DNA from: Asterochloris sp. CNOR1
Taxonomy: Eukaryota; Chlorophyta; Trebouxiophyceae; Trebouxiales; Trebouxiaceae
Direction of reading: 5' to 3'
Length of the DNA stretch: 64,000 nt
Assembly (NCBI GenBank): GCA_963969365.1
Contig: OZ017750.1
Span: forward strand, 3,100,001 to 3,164,000
Under the pieces are notes generated by a model, which saw only the letters and a program-made list of their open reading frames with translations, was not told the DNA's origin and did not search any database. Within the stretch, counting starts at the first letter, position 1; every line of letters begins with the position of its first letter. Shown piece after piece: positions 22,002 to 35,300 of the stretch. Position numbers and translations under genes: made by a program.

Positions 22002-25000
22002 TTGCCTGGCGCAAGACAGAGGATGGGGCAGGGCAGCAGCTCATGATTGGAAGTGCCAGGGAGGAGATATCTCTTTGGAACAGCCATGGCCTATGCGAAA
22101 AGAGGTGGGCCCTTCCCTGCTGCCTGGGTGCCCGTCGCCCTTAGCTGCAGACCTGCTCTCTGAGTTTGCTGGGCCTGCGCACAGCTTGCATGCCGGCGGT
22201 CGTGCTGCACGCCAATAATGATACCTCTGGAGGAGACCCCTCTTTGCAACAGTCACAGCTTGTGCAGGCAACAGCGGGCCCTTGCCTCCTTTGGAAGTGC
22301 TGATAGACTTGCTGAGCCTGTAAGGGGGCTCCCCTCTGCTCCTGATGGCTACTGTCTTGCCTGCTGTAGAGAATGTCTCACGCAGGCCACCTAGTGTGCA
22401 GACCACCCAGCAGGGGAAGCCGGCACATTGGGTCTCTACGCATACAGCTTGAGGCTGTGTTGCATGCTCACCATGACACTGTTTGGGAAATGTGGCGCCA
22501 GGTCCAGCGCAGATGTTCACGTGACATGCAGCTTAGCTTAATGTGCACCATCTGAGGCCCATGGCCCCATTAGCCGGTGCAGGATCTTGATCGAGGGTTG
22601 TTTGGGCAAGGGCTACTTGCCAAACCAGCATTTAAGGCCAGTCGTCACACCAGTGTTTTGTCCCATCGCAGTCACCTGGTGTGTTCAGTACTGCAAAAGC
22701 CATGGGCCCGTGCACAGCGCACTCATCAATGCCCAGCACAAGTCCTTAGGCCTTGTACATAGTCTTACACCCACCCGTGGCTGTGCAGGACTGCCTTGGA
22801 AAGCAAAAGGCCAGAACATGGCCCGTAGCAGGTGCTGCAGGTCCCCCTAGCTTGGCAGTCATAGTGGGAAGCTTTGAGCTGAGCAGCGACATGTGCCATG
22901 CCTGCGGCCTCGAGACGCCACAAGCCTGTGCATGGCGCCTACTAAGCCGACAGTGAGTTGGCCATGCTAGTGATGGCAGCTAAATCAACCATTGGCATCC
23001 TGCCCGTCGCAGGATCAAGCTTGAGGGCCACAAGCCTGTGCACGGGATCTACTCAGAAGATGGGAAAATCGGCGTGGCAGTGGTGGACATCTCCTATGGG
23101 CATGACCCCAACTCAGCGCTGGTGGTTTTCAACACAGAGCCGCCCTACAGCCACGTCGGGTCCCAGCTGATGATCAAGCTCCCTGAGATTGAGCACTGCG
23201 TCGCCCTGACCACCAACATTGACAAGAGCCTGTACATTGTGGGTGAGTGGTGCAGGGCAATTTGGCTGTGGGGTTGGTCTGGCATTTGTTGGGCTTAGCA
23301 GGGCAGGAGGGCTTAGTACGCCTGAGATCTTGGATCGAGTGGTGTAGGACGGCTGGAAGCTGGTCCTGCATGGCCCTGCAGACAAGCGCCTAATTTGAGG
23401 GTGGCCGCCATTGCAGGCGCTGCACAGGGGCCCTCGCATCTCTCACAGTAACAGCAGCGTCTGAACAATTGGTGCAGGGCAGTATGGGCTCTATTATGGA
23501 CTGGGCCTTAAGGACTGTTCTGGGATCTGCTGAGGAAAGTGAGGTCTGGAGGGCAAAGCTGGTGCATTGCCTGCTGGATGCGCTGTATCTTGTTGGCCGG
23601 CAGCAACGCGAGAGCCTGTACATCATGTCAGCTTGAGTGTGCACAGGTGCCTGATAGGACATGCAGCGGCAACCCAGGGGTGAGTGGCGCAGTTGAGTTT
23701 CAGGCATGGTCTGCCCCTGGGCTGTTCAGCCAGGGCACCCAGCAAAGGTGCATGTGTACTAATTTGCGGCACATCCTGGGTTGCACAGCAAGCATTGCGT
23801 AGGCAGCTTGGCTTTGTGCCAGGGCAGGGGGTCCCCTTTAAAGCGGACAGCCTGTACTTTGTGACTGGGTGGCAACGCATCCAGACAGACAAGGACAGGA
23901 CTATTTGAGCCTGCGCCAGTGGGCAGCCTGAACTGGGCACGCTGGCCATCACTGGCGCTGTTGGCAGGCTCAGCACCAGCAGGCAGTGGCAATGGCCACC
24001 GACACTGAGGTACACCTGCACTGCTTCTGCTTGCTCTCACAACTGCTGGTCACTATCAGTGCAGACTGCAATGAAGGGAAGGAGCCAACAAGTACACACT
24101 GCCCTGCTTCTGCAAGGTCAGGTGGCTGCCCCTGCAGGTGGTAACGATGGGGCCAACGGAGGGCGGGTACACTCCTACATCATAGACGAGACCTCTGGAG
24201 TGCCCAGCAGGCAGGCAGGGCAGATGGGCAGGCTGGCAAGCACCACCACAATCTGCGAGGTGCGATTCATGGGCCAGAAAATCAGTTCTTGTGCTTTCCA
24301 TGGGGCTGTGCCCATGTTCCTAGACCCTGCGCAGCTTGTGGTGCTGTCAGGGCCGCTCTGTCCAAGGCAGCGGCATCCAAGCAGGGCAGATACGCAGGCC
24401 GGAGCAGCATCATGCCAAGCAGCAAGGTTTGGCCCTTGAGATTGGCAAACGCATCAGCAGCCAGCTAGCCACCTGTCACATCGGTTCAGCATCCTGCTGG
24501 GGCTGTCATAGGCACTGGCACCAGATATGTGCACGGGGACTCCACTGTTGAGATGGGACCCGCCTATGTTGGCATTTTTGCGGGTCCAGGGTACAGTCAA
24601 GCTGTCATGCTGAAAGCAGTGCCCAGCAGGCAGGCATGGCGTGTGGGCAGACTGGCATGCACCACCACAGTCTGCAAGGTGGGCTTTGTGGCGGAGGTGC
24701 ACAGCGGCTGTGTGCTCCTGAAGGGGTTGCGCCTCCGCTTTGGGCCCTGCGAGTAAATCTTGAAGTGCTGTCAGGGCTGCTCCAGTCAAATTTGTGGCTC
24801 AGGTACACAGCTGCTGTGTGCACCTGAATGGGCTTGTGTCTGTGCCTTGCATGTATTGTGTTGCGACTGGAAAGCTGCGTGACAGTGGTGCCCTGCCGCT
24901 TTGATGCCTGGCGACATCAGCCCCAACCATGGTCACTGCACGCTGGCTTCAGACTTGTTTCAGGCGATGCTCTGCACTGCACATCCAAGGCTATGCCCAT

Positions 25001-26772
25001 GCACTCAATCATTACTGCCCTGCAGGTGGGCTTCAGTCCTTGCAACCCACCCACACCGCCTGCCTCTCTGCCCCTGCAGGTTGGCTTCACGCTGCACTCT
25101 GTGACCATGTTTGGCATGGCCAAGACCAAGCCTGTCTTCATCGCTGGTGGAGGCACCCCAGCCAGGCTGGAGATGTGGGAGCTCCAGGGGGTGAAACCTG
25201 CGCAGCGCCTGATCCTGCCGGATGCAGCCGCCAACAGCACCAGCTTCGTGAGCAGCATCGCCTGCACTGGGTACCAGGTGGTGGCCTGCTCAGGCACCAA
25301 GGTTTACCAGTGGAATGTCAGGTGAGCTGGCCAGGGCTTGCCAGTGCAACCGCCTGCTGACGTGAGCAGCGTGGCCTGCACTAAGTGTCAGTTGGCATTT
25401 GGCCTAGGCACCAAGGTCCTTCACTGCAAAAGAGGGTGGATGCAACATTCAGGTCCTGATCATGCAGCTGCATGTGCTCAAGTGCTGTTGTGACGTTGGC
25501 TTCCTGCCAGTGCCTGCTCTGCTTGCGGGCTCACCTGACATGGAGCTTCATGTTGTGGTCAAGGGGTGTCTTGTGCTGAGGTGACATTTTGACCTGAATC
25601 ACTTGCCAGGCATGGACCTGCAGCCCTCACACATATGTGCTGGGTATGCTGCAGGGTGAAGGAGGCGCTGGGTGGGGCAAAGCACCCTGTACGTGTGTTG
25701 CAGCTGGACCCGGAGGCCCCAGCAATGCACATAGCCTTTCGGAGCCACCCGTTCCTTGGGGCAGCCATCTCCACTGAGAGGCAACTCTACTATGTGGTCT
25801 TCAGAGATGATGGTAGCGAGCCAGGTGGGCATTGTCTGCACAACCTGTTACTGTTGTTTGGCAATGGCAATGTTGGCAGCAGGAGGCAGCCACCAGTCTG
25901 TAGACCACATAGTACAGTGGGTGCTGAGTGAAGGCACTCCTGCTGCCTTCCCGCAGCATGTGCAGTATTTGATGTTTTAAGGATAGTAGCATTGAGCTAG
26001 GTGGGCATTGCATGCACATCTCTGTCAATGTTGGGGGGACGAGGGGAGGGGCAGGCACAGGCAGCCCTTTGTTGTCTGCAAGAAGGTTTGGCAGCAGGCC
26101 AGGCAGGCACCCTTGACCCCTGGGTGCATGCTACATGCTATGGGGTGCCAGAAGGAGCGATGCTCAACACCACCTGAGTGCTTTCGGTCAGACTGCTGTG
26201 ACATATGACATATCGCCTGCTTGTAGTGCACTCCTGTCACAGGTGCTGTAGGCTGACTGCGTGGGCCAGTTGCGCAGAGGACTTGGTACAGCATAGCTCA
26301 TGATGAGTGTGTGCCCCAGGTCAACTCCTGGGCTCTGGGGGCCTGTGCGTATTGTGCCTGCTTGCATGTGTCCTCAGCCCCCACTTCCTGCGGTGATTTT
26401 GGAGGAAAGCTGGCTTGGCATTGCCTTCATGTGATGTTGGCCTGCAGCACAGACCTGTTGCTGCTGCTGTGCCCAAGCATGGCACCCTGCTGTGATGTGT
26501 CCTTTCCTGATATATAAATTCGCCATGGCCTCACACAGCAAGTCGAGGCCAGTACTTGGTGGCCTGCAGCACGTCAACAATGCCGCACTGCGCTTTGCCT
26601 GACTCACACCTGTTGGTGTGCTGTCTCTGCGGAGTGCTTTGAGGCCAGCTTCAACAGCTATGATGACAAAGACAAGATGCCTCTAGGCGCAGTTGCATGG
26701 GCAGGCGAGCATCCAATCCTCTATGGGGGCGCAGCCGATGGCAGCATGCTTGTCTTCTACCTGAACCCTTGA
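21998..26772 (+). CDS. Beta-propeller (WD40-like) protein
   Basis: Proposed exons: 21998-22104, 23013-23242, 24138-24259, 25080-25321, 25655-25824, 26570-26772. They sum to 357 residues in phase. The sequence has a repeating strand pattern typical of propellers: LMIGSAREEISLWNSHG, GKIGVAVVDISYG, KSLYIVGGNDGANGGRVHSY, KPVFIAGGGTPARLEMWEL, YQVVACSGTKVYQWNV, HPILYGGAADGSMLVFYLNP. I could not assign it to a named WD40 protein. The last acceptor is the weakest junction. The N-terminus starts inside what looks like a propeller blade, so earlier exons may exist. Its ATG overlaps the upstream stop as ATGA. The introns hold many decayed copies of its own exons. Confidence 0.65.
22040..22290 (+). repeat. 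Decayed copy of the first propeller exon
   Basis: The exon end at about 22054-22115 (GGAGGAGATATCTCTTTGGA and onward through its donor) is repeated with changes at about 22224-22286 in the following intron. The alignment runs through the donor into GTGGGCCCTT against GCGGGCCCTT. Confidence 0.7.
22909..23060 (+). repeat. Upstream decayed copy of the second propeller exon
   Basis: The start of the exon at 23013 (CTTGAGGGCCACAAGCCTGT) is repeated at about 22911-22950 with one inserted base and scattered changes. The copy has a stop codon where the exon reads on. Confidence 0.75.
24180..24840 (+). repeat. Two-to-threefold duplication of the third propeller exon
   Basis: Exon sequence at 24199-24259 (GCCCAGCAGGCAGGCA onward to the donor) recurs at about 24620-24690. 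The segment 24680-24735 itself recurs at about 24785-24845. The copies keep much of the reading frame, ending at a TAA at 24756, but are not needed for the phase-consistent model. Confidence 0.8.
25246..25433 (+). repeat. Decayed copy of the end of the fourth propeller exon
   Basis: Exon bases around 25246-25316 (GTGAGCAGCATCGCCTGCAC, then CAGGCACCAAGGT) are repeated at about 25362-25433 with scattered changes and a lost donor. Confidence 0.8.
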
Positions 26773-27483
26773 AATATCCAAGCATAGCTGCATGCATGCC
26801 ATCTGAAGAGTGTAAGGGTAACAGACCAGCAGTAACAGTGCACCTGTACCAGCCTTGACCTGGACATCCAGTACACAATTGAGCAAACGTTTACTTGGGC
26901 AAAATGATGCAAGCGACCTGTGTGCAACCCTGCACCTACCAGCACGGCTGCCTGCAGGCAGCTGCTTTGGAGAGCAACATTGTCCAGTAAACGCTTCTTA
27001 CAATTCTGCAGGGTCCACTTACAGCCCAGTGGGGTCTTGCAAGCTGTAGATGTCTGATGTAATCTGGGGCGCTGTCTACTGCTTGCGTACACCTCCATCA
27101 TGTCAGGTAATTGCTGTAGAGCCGCGGGCACCCAGGAGAGAAGGCTGCGCACGCACCTGAAAGGGCTGGAGACAGCAGCAATACCAACCAGTGCAAAATC
27201 ACAGCCAGGACCGGGGCACCGCAGAATGCTTCAAATACTGCAGGAGGGGAGTCATAAAATGCATGTATGTTGCTACGGTTTACATGTCTTCTCCAGCAGG
27301 AGCAATGGCGGCATGTTAGCTGTAACCTGCAGACACCGTGACAGCTTGCATTCTGTGGGGATTGTTGATGAAGCTGCAGCCACCTAGCTGAAGACCAGGC
27401 TGCCACTCCGCTGCCACCCTGCTACCTTGCCTGAACACCCATGGTTCTTAGACGATACTTTCAGATCTCCTGCCTGCTGCAGG
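26773..27483. other. Convergent intergenic region
   Basis: About 700 bp between the propeller stop and the tentative minus-strand gene. ORFs on both strands look non-coding. It should contain 3' UTRs. I see no repeat or terminator-like element. Confidence 0.35.
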
Positions 27484-28366
27484 TCAATGTCTCTCAGCGC
27501 TGAGGAACTCAAGCAATTTTGTCCAGCCCTTTGCATTGCGCACGACTTTGTACAGCCACAGGATGCGCATCTCACGAATCTGACATGAAGTATGATGTTC
27601 ATGGCAACTCACTCTTGTAAGCTCCCACACTTGACATCTAGGCCACTGCGCATCTTGGCATTTAAAGAGGGCAGGGGGTGATGCCCCTGCAGCTTCGCAT
27701 CAAAGCTGCATAGGTCTTTGAGGGCAGACAGAATCAATGTGGGTGCTGAACCCCGTTGCAGCAGACTGGGACAGGAGCGGACAGTTATCAGCTGCAACAG
27801 GGGAGTGAGGTGCCTGTCCAGCATCAGCGCCTGCAACTCAGCAGGCAGCACTGAGGCCATTGTGTGCCAACTCTTAAGCCGCTGAGATTGGGCAGCTACC
27901 AGTCCTGGCCAGCCATGGGCTCCTGCCAGTCCCGCAGCCCTCCTGCTGATGGGGACTGCTGCAGGGTCAAACATCGCAGCATTTAGACGCTTGCCCCATT
28001 CGGATGGGCGGGCTCCATAATGCAAACCCAGAACACAGCATCCACTCACGTCCTGGCAGCCCTCAAGGCGCCCTGCACCAGGCAGGCATCTCTGGCAAAC
28101 ACCTCATGCTGGCTGGTGACAATGGTACAGCACACGGCAGCAGACAGTGACGTAGTGACAGTCAGCCTGAGAAGGACAGAGTGCCAGCAGATTGCGGAGA
28201 TGTGAAAGACCCTTGAGCCTGCCTGGCAGCAGTAGAAGCAATTGCAGGCCAGGAGCACCGCGGCCAGCAGTAGCAGCTGCTTGGCGCTGTGCTGCACAGA
28301 CTGCATGGGCTGGTGAACGGCTGCTGCAGACGTGGTTGATGGCCTTGATAAATGTAGCCACTGCAC
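27484..28366 (-). CDS. Doubtful gene, possible membrane protein
   Basis: Minus-strand pieces look partly coding. An ORF from 28366 contains QLLLLAAVLLACNCFYC, a possible membrane segment, and ends at a donor GGAC|GTGAGT near 28049. A second block (about 27950-27609) contains LPAELQALMLDRHLTPLLQL. A last block after CATGTCAG at about 27573 reads REMRILWLYKVVRNAKGW and ends at a stop at 27484-27486. The joint between the last two blocks is out of phase in the frame that looks most protein-like. I do not recognise a family, and a decayed gene is possible. Confidence 0.3.
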
Positions 28367-29363
28367 TACCCATCTGGCTGCAGCTGCTTAGCATAGTTGT
28401 AGCGTCCTCAGCCTGACCAGGTGTGCAGCATTGCTGTCAAGCGCGGCTCTGTCCAGACCTGGGCGTGCTGTGCACAGGAGCATATACTGCTGCAGATGGG
28501 GAATGCCCAGACGCGCAATTGCTGGATGGCAGCGGGCCTGAGCCTTGGCTCCCACAAGGCCTTGAATTGGCCAGGCAGTGATAGAAAGGTTGGCGTCCTC
28601 CCACGCCCTGCTGCCCAGCCTTCTGCCCAGCAGCTCTGGGCAGTGGGGCCTGCAGGTCGCGGGCAGCATGGTGCCACGCCCACCAGCCACTTTCTGGCCA
28701 GTGGCTGCCACGGTCTTGCGCCTGCTGTTTGCGTGAAGGCCAGGGCCATGACATCCTGCAGAATCTTGCAGACTGACACTGCCTTGCCTGCTGCATGTCA
28801 TAGTGTGGGCGCTCGCCTGTTGATGAGGCCCCCATCTTGGGGGCTGCTGGCTACTTTGCCTGACTGCTGCAGGGCTGGCACCTCTAGCGTGGCTCCAGTT
28901 GCTGCTGTGAGGTCACATAGTGCCCAGTGATTCCAGAGGCACAAGATGGATGAGCTGCAAAGTGGGGTTCTGTGCATGCGCAGCGCGGCTCTGTTCCAGA
29001 CCAACTGCTCATAGTGCAGCTGCATGCAGAACATCTGAGCTGCCCGTAATGCAGTGCTGCAAGCTAAAGATCAGCAGTGTAATCTGCAGCTGCAAGAGCT
29101 GGCTGAAAGCTCATGACGCAGCGGAGGCAGCCTGGCAGGTGCTTGCCTGCGCAACTGGAGAAGCCTTTGCACGACCGTTTGTTTGCAGAAGATCCTGCGC
29201 TTGATGAGCCAGCAGAGGTGGAGGCAAACGTTGCGCTGTGATCCTAACTGATCGGATCAGCTCTGTTGCGCGTGAAGCAAACCGGCTTCTCCTTTGTCAG
29301 AGCATGCCTACCGTTTCAGAGACATGCTGATAGAAATTGTTCGAGCCGCAGCAAGTCAATTCG
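28367..29363. other. Gene-poor region upstream of the pseudokinase
   Basis: Roughly 1 kb with no confident exon. A block at about 28440-28500 (GCGCGGCTCTGTCCAGACC onward) has a diverged copy at about 28981-29030, so part of it arose by duplication. It should contain the promoter and 5' UTR of the gene starting at 29364. Confidence 0.4.
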
Positions 29364-32300
29364 ATGGGCTGTGCCCATTCGCAGCCAGCTGCAAAGGATG
29401 ATGTCAACCAGAGGAGTGAGGGTACAGGACCTCTTCAGGTGGCGCAGGTGACTCTCAGATTTCATTACTGGCCTGCGCTCACACTGCACTGCCTGACATG
29501 CTGGAGGCATCCCTTGCAGATCACCCAGCAGAACGTGACCAGCAACAAAGACCAGGCTTGCTATGGCCAAGTGGACGCAAAAGAGCCTGTGCGGCTCAAG
29601 GCCTCACCTGTGTCTGAGGCCAACCCCACAGACCTGTCAGGTGCTTCAGCCTGCTTGAACAACCCAAGGCTTCACAGATTGACAAACTGTTGAGTGCACA
29701 GAGCTCCATGCAGAGCCCATCCACCGCGGCGTACAGCATCCTGAGCACCTCTCTGCAGGCGTGTTTGACAGCAGGACCTGCAGCTCAGAGCGTGCCCCAG
29801 ATGCCACCCCAGGGATGGAGCTCCGGACCTCTGATGATGATGCCTCCCTGCTGTCGGGAGCGAGCCCTGGCACATTGCCAGACATTGAGGTGTCAGAGGA
29901 CATTCTGCGGCATCAAACCCTGGCCCTCATGGATCTGCTAGACCAAGAGCCAGACGCACACCTGGCAGTGCTGAGCACGGTAATGAGGGCTGCAGGAGTG
30001 CCAAGCTGCACCCCATCTGGGTGCAGAGTGTGCACAGAACAGTGTCCCAGCAGACATGCACAGGAGGGCAGGTTCCTGAGGCCTTGATGGAGGCAGCCGC
30101 AGCAGGGGGTTAGGCTGTGACCATCAGCGCTGGCCACGCAGCCACAGCGGTAGTACTGGAGGCAGAAAGGGCAGCCCTCTGTCCTGCCATATGGCCCCGA
30201 CTAGTCACATGGGATGGCTGCTGTGGTGTGCTCTGAGCAGCTGAGGTATGCCTGCCCACAAGTCAGCAGCCACCAGCATGGTGCCCTGCAAGGCTGACAT
30301 GGTCGTTGGCCGATGTGTATATTGCCTGCAACAGCACCCTTTGCCTGTTGTCGCCCTTCCAGCGGCCAGACGTCTCGCTTTGCAGTATGTGCAGCCGACC
30401 CTTGGGAGCCTGCCATCACTCCTGATCACATCTTTTGAGATGATGCTGGTTGGCAGACGGTCCACTGCCTCTCAGATTGGCCTGTGGGGCCATCAGCCTT
30501 TCCTGATGACTGTGTGGCCTTTAGACAGCTGGTGCGCCTCAGACACACACACTCAGGCGGGCAACTCAGTGAACCGGTCTCACAAGCTTGTCACAGGTGG
30601 CCAATCATATCTTCAACATGCCGGTTGGCGGTGTGACCCTGGTGGACTCCAGCGAGGTGGATCTGAGGTCCCTGCTGGGCCTTGGGGGCAGGGTCAAGCG
30701 CGAAGAGACCTTCTGCCAGCACCTGATGGCCTGCAAGGAGCCTGAGGCATTCCTGGTGGAGGATGCCCGCCAGCACTGGAGGTGGGATGAGTCTGCAGTG
30801 CAGGTCGAGGGGACGTAGGTAGGTGTGACATCAGCATGGGGTGCCCGCCAGCACAGGATGTGGGCAGGAAGCTGTGCATACCCATATCCAGGACCGCAGG
30901 GAGGCATTGTAGCCTTGCTGGACGCTAAGGGAGGCATGGGGTTCCAGGTTTTGCCAGCAGCAGCTTGTCCCCAAGGGTGCATGGCAGAGTGGGGCGGCCA
31001 TGTGCCAACGCATCCAGCTGCATGCTGGTGAGCAGCATTCAGACTCATGGAGACAGAAAGGGCTTGGGTTGCCAATTCTCTGGATTTTTGAGGTGTCTGC
31101 CGTTCCACTCTTAATGGGGCACTGGGTTCGCCAGCTCTGCCTGGCTGGTCTGGGGGGGTTTGGCAAATGCATGGAGCAATGGCATCCCTGTGCTATTCTC
31201 ATGAAGACCATTGCACTGCAGGTTCCGCCAGCTTCCTGTGGTGAAGGCAGGCTTGTTTGCCTCCTACGCAGGGGCGCCCCTGGTGGCCCACAATGGGGCG
31301 CGACTTGGGGCCCTGTGCCTGCTGGACACCCAGCCGCGCACCTTCAGCGGTCACGACTGCCTCATACTGTGTATGCTGGCCGAGCTGGCTGTGAGGGAGA
31401 TGGAGCGGGGCTGGCGGGATGCCCACCCGGTGAGCCTGGCCCATGACATAGCGCCTGGCAGCACATCATGGGGCTGCATTTCTGGATGCATGCTGTTGAT
31501 CAGTGTGGTGGACGACCCTGCTGCTCTGACACACGCTGTCTGCATGGTTGCTCACGCTTCAGCATGGTCAGCCAAATGGCTGCCTTCATCCCGGCACTGT
31601 TGGCCAAGCACGCAAGTGCTCCAGAAACCAGCATCACCAGCAAAGTGTTGGGGCAAGCCAAGCAAGCATTGTTCTGCGATTTCCCTGCTGTGCACCGTCC
31701 TGACACAGCAAAACACTGGCATGCGCAGGAGAAGGCTCAGGAGCTGTCCACGCCGTCATTGGGCAGGCTGGTGCGCGACCCTGCCCTGCTGGATGAGGGG
31801 GTCATGCTGGTGGACTCTGGCGATGCACACTGGCCCATTGTCTACGCCAACACAGCTGCAGCCAAGCTGGCAGGTGGGGCTTGCTGAGCTGAGCTGCTGG
31901 GCTGCCAACGTTGCAGCTGGCCAGACGCATGTGCCCACTCAGCCGGCTTTGAGCCAGGCTCTGTTTCAGCTGCCATACACACCCTGACAGTGTCGAGGGT
32001 GGCCAGAGATATGTTCACAATGGTCACCAAGGTGCATGCCGGGCTCCATGCCACTGCTGCTGCCATTGGAGCCCTGCAGCACTGCAGGGCCACCTTTAGC
32101 AACATGTACTGAAGGCTTTTTCCGGCATGTAGTTGAGCAGGCAGCAGCAGCACCCCACCTGCAACGTTTTGAGGAGCATGCTTGACATTTCTGGGTGCAT
32201 GTGTCAGGTGCTGGTCTCCTCACAAGCTGCGCCAACAGAGTCATCGGCATGCTCTGTCAACCTTCAGCATAGACACAACGCAATTTGCAGGTGTTGACTG

Positions 32301-35300
32301 GACGCTGGACAGCAAGCTGCACTTCTGGGACCTTTTCACACTGCCTGACGATTCACGGCTGGTGTGGGAGGAGCATGCTCGCCTCAGGGCCACTGGCAAT
32401 CTGGAGCTGCGTCTACAGTGCGCACTGGGCAAGAGCCATTCTGACTGTCTGCTCAGGATCAGGTAAGCTGCACAAATGTGGCACCTGGGCTTGGCTGCTC
32501 CCCTGACCCCACCTACATGTTCATCTCATGACTACCACGGCTGGTGCAGTCAACTGGCCACCTCTGCAGGACGCCTTGCAAGCTAGCTCTGGTGCAGCAG
32601 CAGCTGTGCTGACCCCCCACCTCTGCGCTGCAGGACTCTGGCCCCCAACACACTGACCGGCACGTTCCCCCAGGTTCTGCTGCCCACGAACCCTCTGCCG
32701 CAAGCAGCCCCCTCAGCCGCCAGCCCCACCTTCTTCTTTGTGTCTGTGTCTCCCATCACCGCCGCCCAGGAAGCCCCTTTAGTTCCCAAGTCTTTACCCT
32801 CAGACCCAGTCAAAAGCATTGTCACAGCAGGCACAGCAGCACCCGCCGGCAGCAGCCCCAGCGGCCCTGCCACAGCTGCTGAAGGCCAACCGTCAGAGGA
32901 CTCGGATGACTGCAGCTCAGGGTCTCCTGGAGCCCAGGGGGAGCCCTTTGCGGATGCGCTGATGGACCAGGACACGCCCCTGAGCGGGCTCATGCTGGGC
33001 AGAGCCAGGCTCCTTGCAGAGGACACCTGTGGCAGGACGTACAGAGCGCAGTGGCGTGGTGTCACGTGTGCTGTGCGGGTGGGTGTTGGTGCCGGGGGGC
33101 TGGGCAGCACAGCCCACAGCATGCAGCATGTCATGAGGTGGTGCGTACACTCTAATCGTGGCTGAGCAGCCCTGGCTTGGAGGCAGGCAGTGCACAGAGT
33201 CTGCCTGCCAACCTCTTTTGACCTGCTGAAGCACTGTTTCCTCGGCCGGCACAGAACAGCTCAGCTGCTTGAGATGCCTGCTGCTGCATAGCAGCACGGG
33301 CTTTGCTGCTGGCCTTCAGCCTCTGTAGCCCCCGCAGGTCCTGGACTGTGTGAATGGGGACAGCGCAGGACCGCTGAAGTGTTGCCATCTGCTGAGGGCC
33401 AGGCTGAGCCAGGGGCTGCGCCATGCAAACATCCTGCGGACCTACCACATCGCGACAGACCTCAGTGATGTGAGTGCCCTTTGCCTGAGGCCACCTCAAG
33501 TTGGGTTGTCGTGGGTGCCGGGAGGAGGGAGAGAGTGTGCAATGCCGTGCCTCAGCCACATTCAATGCTTGGAGCTTCACGCACTCTTGACATCGCAGGT
33601 TGAGCCTTGCGTAACGCAGCTCGGCAAGTGCCTGGAGCATCAGACTTATGCTTTGTCGACATGCTCATGAACCCAGCGGTGTGCTTTTGCCTGTGCACAG
33701 CCTGACACATGCGGTTGACTGCAGGCGGAACTCTTTGATGAAGGCACGCGCCACGAGTCTGGCTCTGCGACCTTGGACGAGCTGGGGCCGGGCAGGAGGA
33801 GGCCCAGAGCTTTGATAGTGAGTGCAGGCAGACTTCACCACTGTTCTGGCTGACTCTCCACCTGCTGTGCGCAGCTGCACCTCCAAATGGAATTTTGAGC
33901 TCATGAGTTTACGCTGTCTGAGTGATCGATATCCCAGGTGTGGCTGTATGAGATGAGGCCATGCTATGCATGGACGGCCTGCACAGCACTGCTGGAGACC
34001 TCTTCACATTCCATTGCTGAGTCTTGATGAAGTGCAGAGTCACATGTGTGCTCTTCCGCCCCAAATCAGGAAGCACATGGACATGGGCTGCCTACGCCTC
34101 TGCATTTTCCTGCTTGACATCTGCAACACACCTGGGTGCCTGCTGCCTTCAGCCCTGCAAGTGATGCAGCCTCCCACCCCAGGCTGCACGTTTTCTGCCT
34201 GACATCAATTCCCAGACCCCTTGGTTTGCTTGTTTTCTTGCAGATGATGGAGGACGTGGACAAACAGCTCTCTGCATATTTGTCTCTCCACATCATCAAG
34301 CTCCTCAGCTTGCTGGGTTCTGCAGGTAATGGAGCACATGGACATGGGCTCCCTGCACAGCGCCAACAAAGGCATCTTCCACCAGCGGCAGACACCCACG
34401 CCCGAGGCCGCTGACATGAAGGCCATTCTGCTGTCTGCTGCTGAGATCGCCTCAGCCATGTGCTACCTACATAACAAGGATATCCTGCACGGCAATCTCT
34501 CAGGTGGGCCCCAGCGTTGAGCCTGCCCGCCAGCATGCGCTGGCCTACATCTGCACGCTGCAGCAGAGCTCGTACTCCCTTACTGATCAGCTTGCTTACA
34601 TATGCTAGCGGCGCACAGGCTGGCAGAAAGCCTCTGCTGCGGCTGTACGCAGTGGACAGGGGCATGTCTGACCACTCTCAGCGCACAGGCTGGCATGCCC
34701 CCTGCTTGGGGCGCAGCTGTTGAGCAGCTTGCGGCGCAGGCGCAGGGTCCTCAGTATCCCACACTGAGTCTGCATACACTCGATTTGGATCTGTGCCCAA
34801 ATGCAGGTGACAATGTTCTGGTCTCTTTCAGCAACAAGGACTCCCGTGACTTCACCTGCAAGGTGGGCATCCTGGCACATGCAGCTCTGACCAACATCCA
34901 GCAATTCGGAGGACCCTGGGCTGATCTGCCATGCCCTGCCTGCATCTGGCCTGAAGCTACGAGCGACAAGCACTGTGTGTGCATGCTGGCAGGTGACAAA
35001 CATTGGCTGGAGCCAGGTCTGCACGGGCTCAGGGAGGCAGGGGCAGGCAGCACTTGTCTGTGCCGCACCCGAGCTCCTCATGAAGGCCCAGCACACCAAG
35101 GTAGGCCCTCCGTTTTGAGGAGGCTGCCTGATTGAGAGCGTACCTCCTGGAGGCTGGCAGCACATGTGCAGTGGCTTGCCTGTGCGCAGGCAGGGACTGC
35201 AAACCAGCCCTAGCTTCCCTGCAGTGTCCTGAGCAGGCAGGAACTCTTACTTGCTTGCCGCTGTGCATGTAGGTCACTTACTCACTCTGGCTGTCCCCTG

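Noticed and set aside
24600-24756. Second copy of the propeller exon as a true exon
   Set aside because: It ends in a stop and has no usable donor. The model without it keeps phase from 24259 directly to 25080.
27484-28366. Bestrophin-type channel
   Set aside because: The hydrophobic segments and spacing do not match the family well enough, and the exon joints are not in phase.
31729-32462. LOV photoreceptor domain in the GAF-PAS protein
   Set aside because: The PAS region lacks the NCRFLQ-type flavin-binding cysteine motif.
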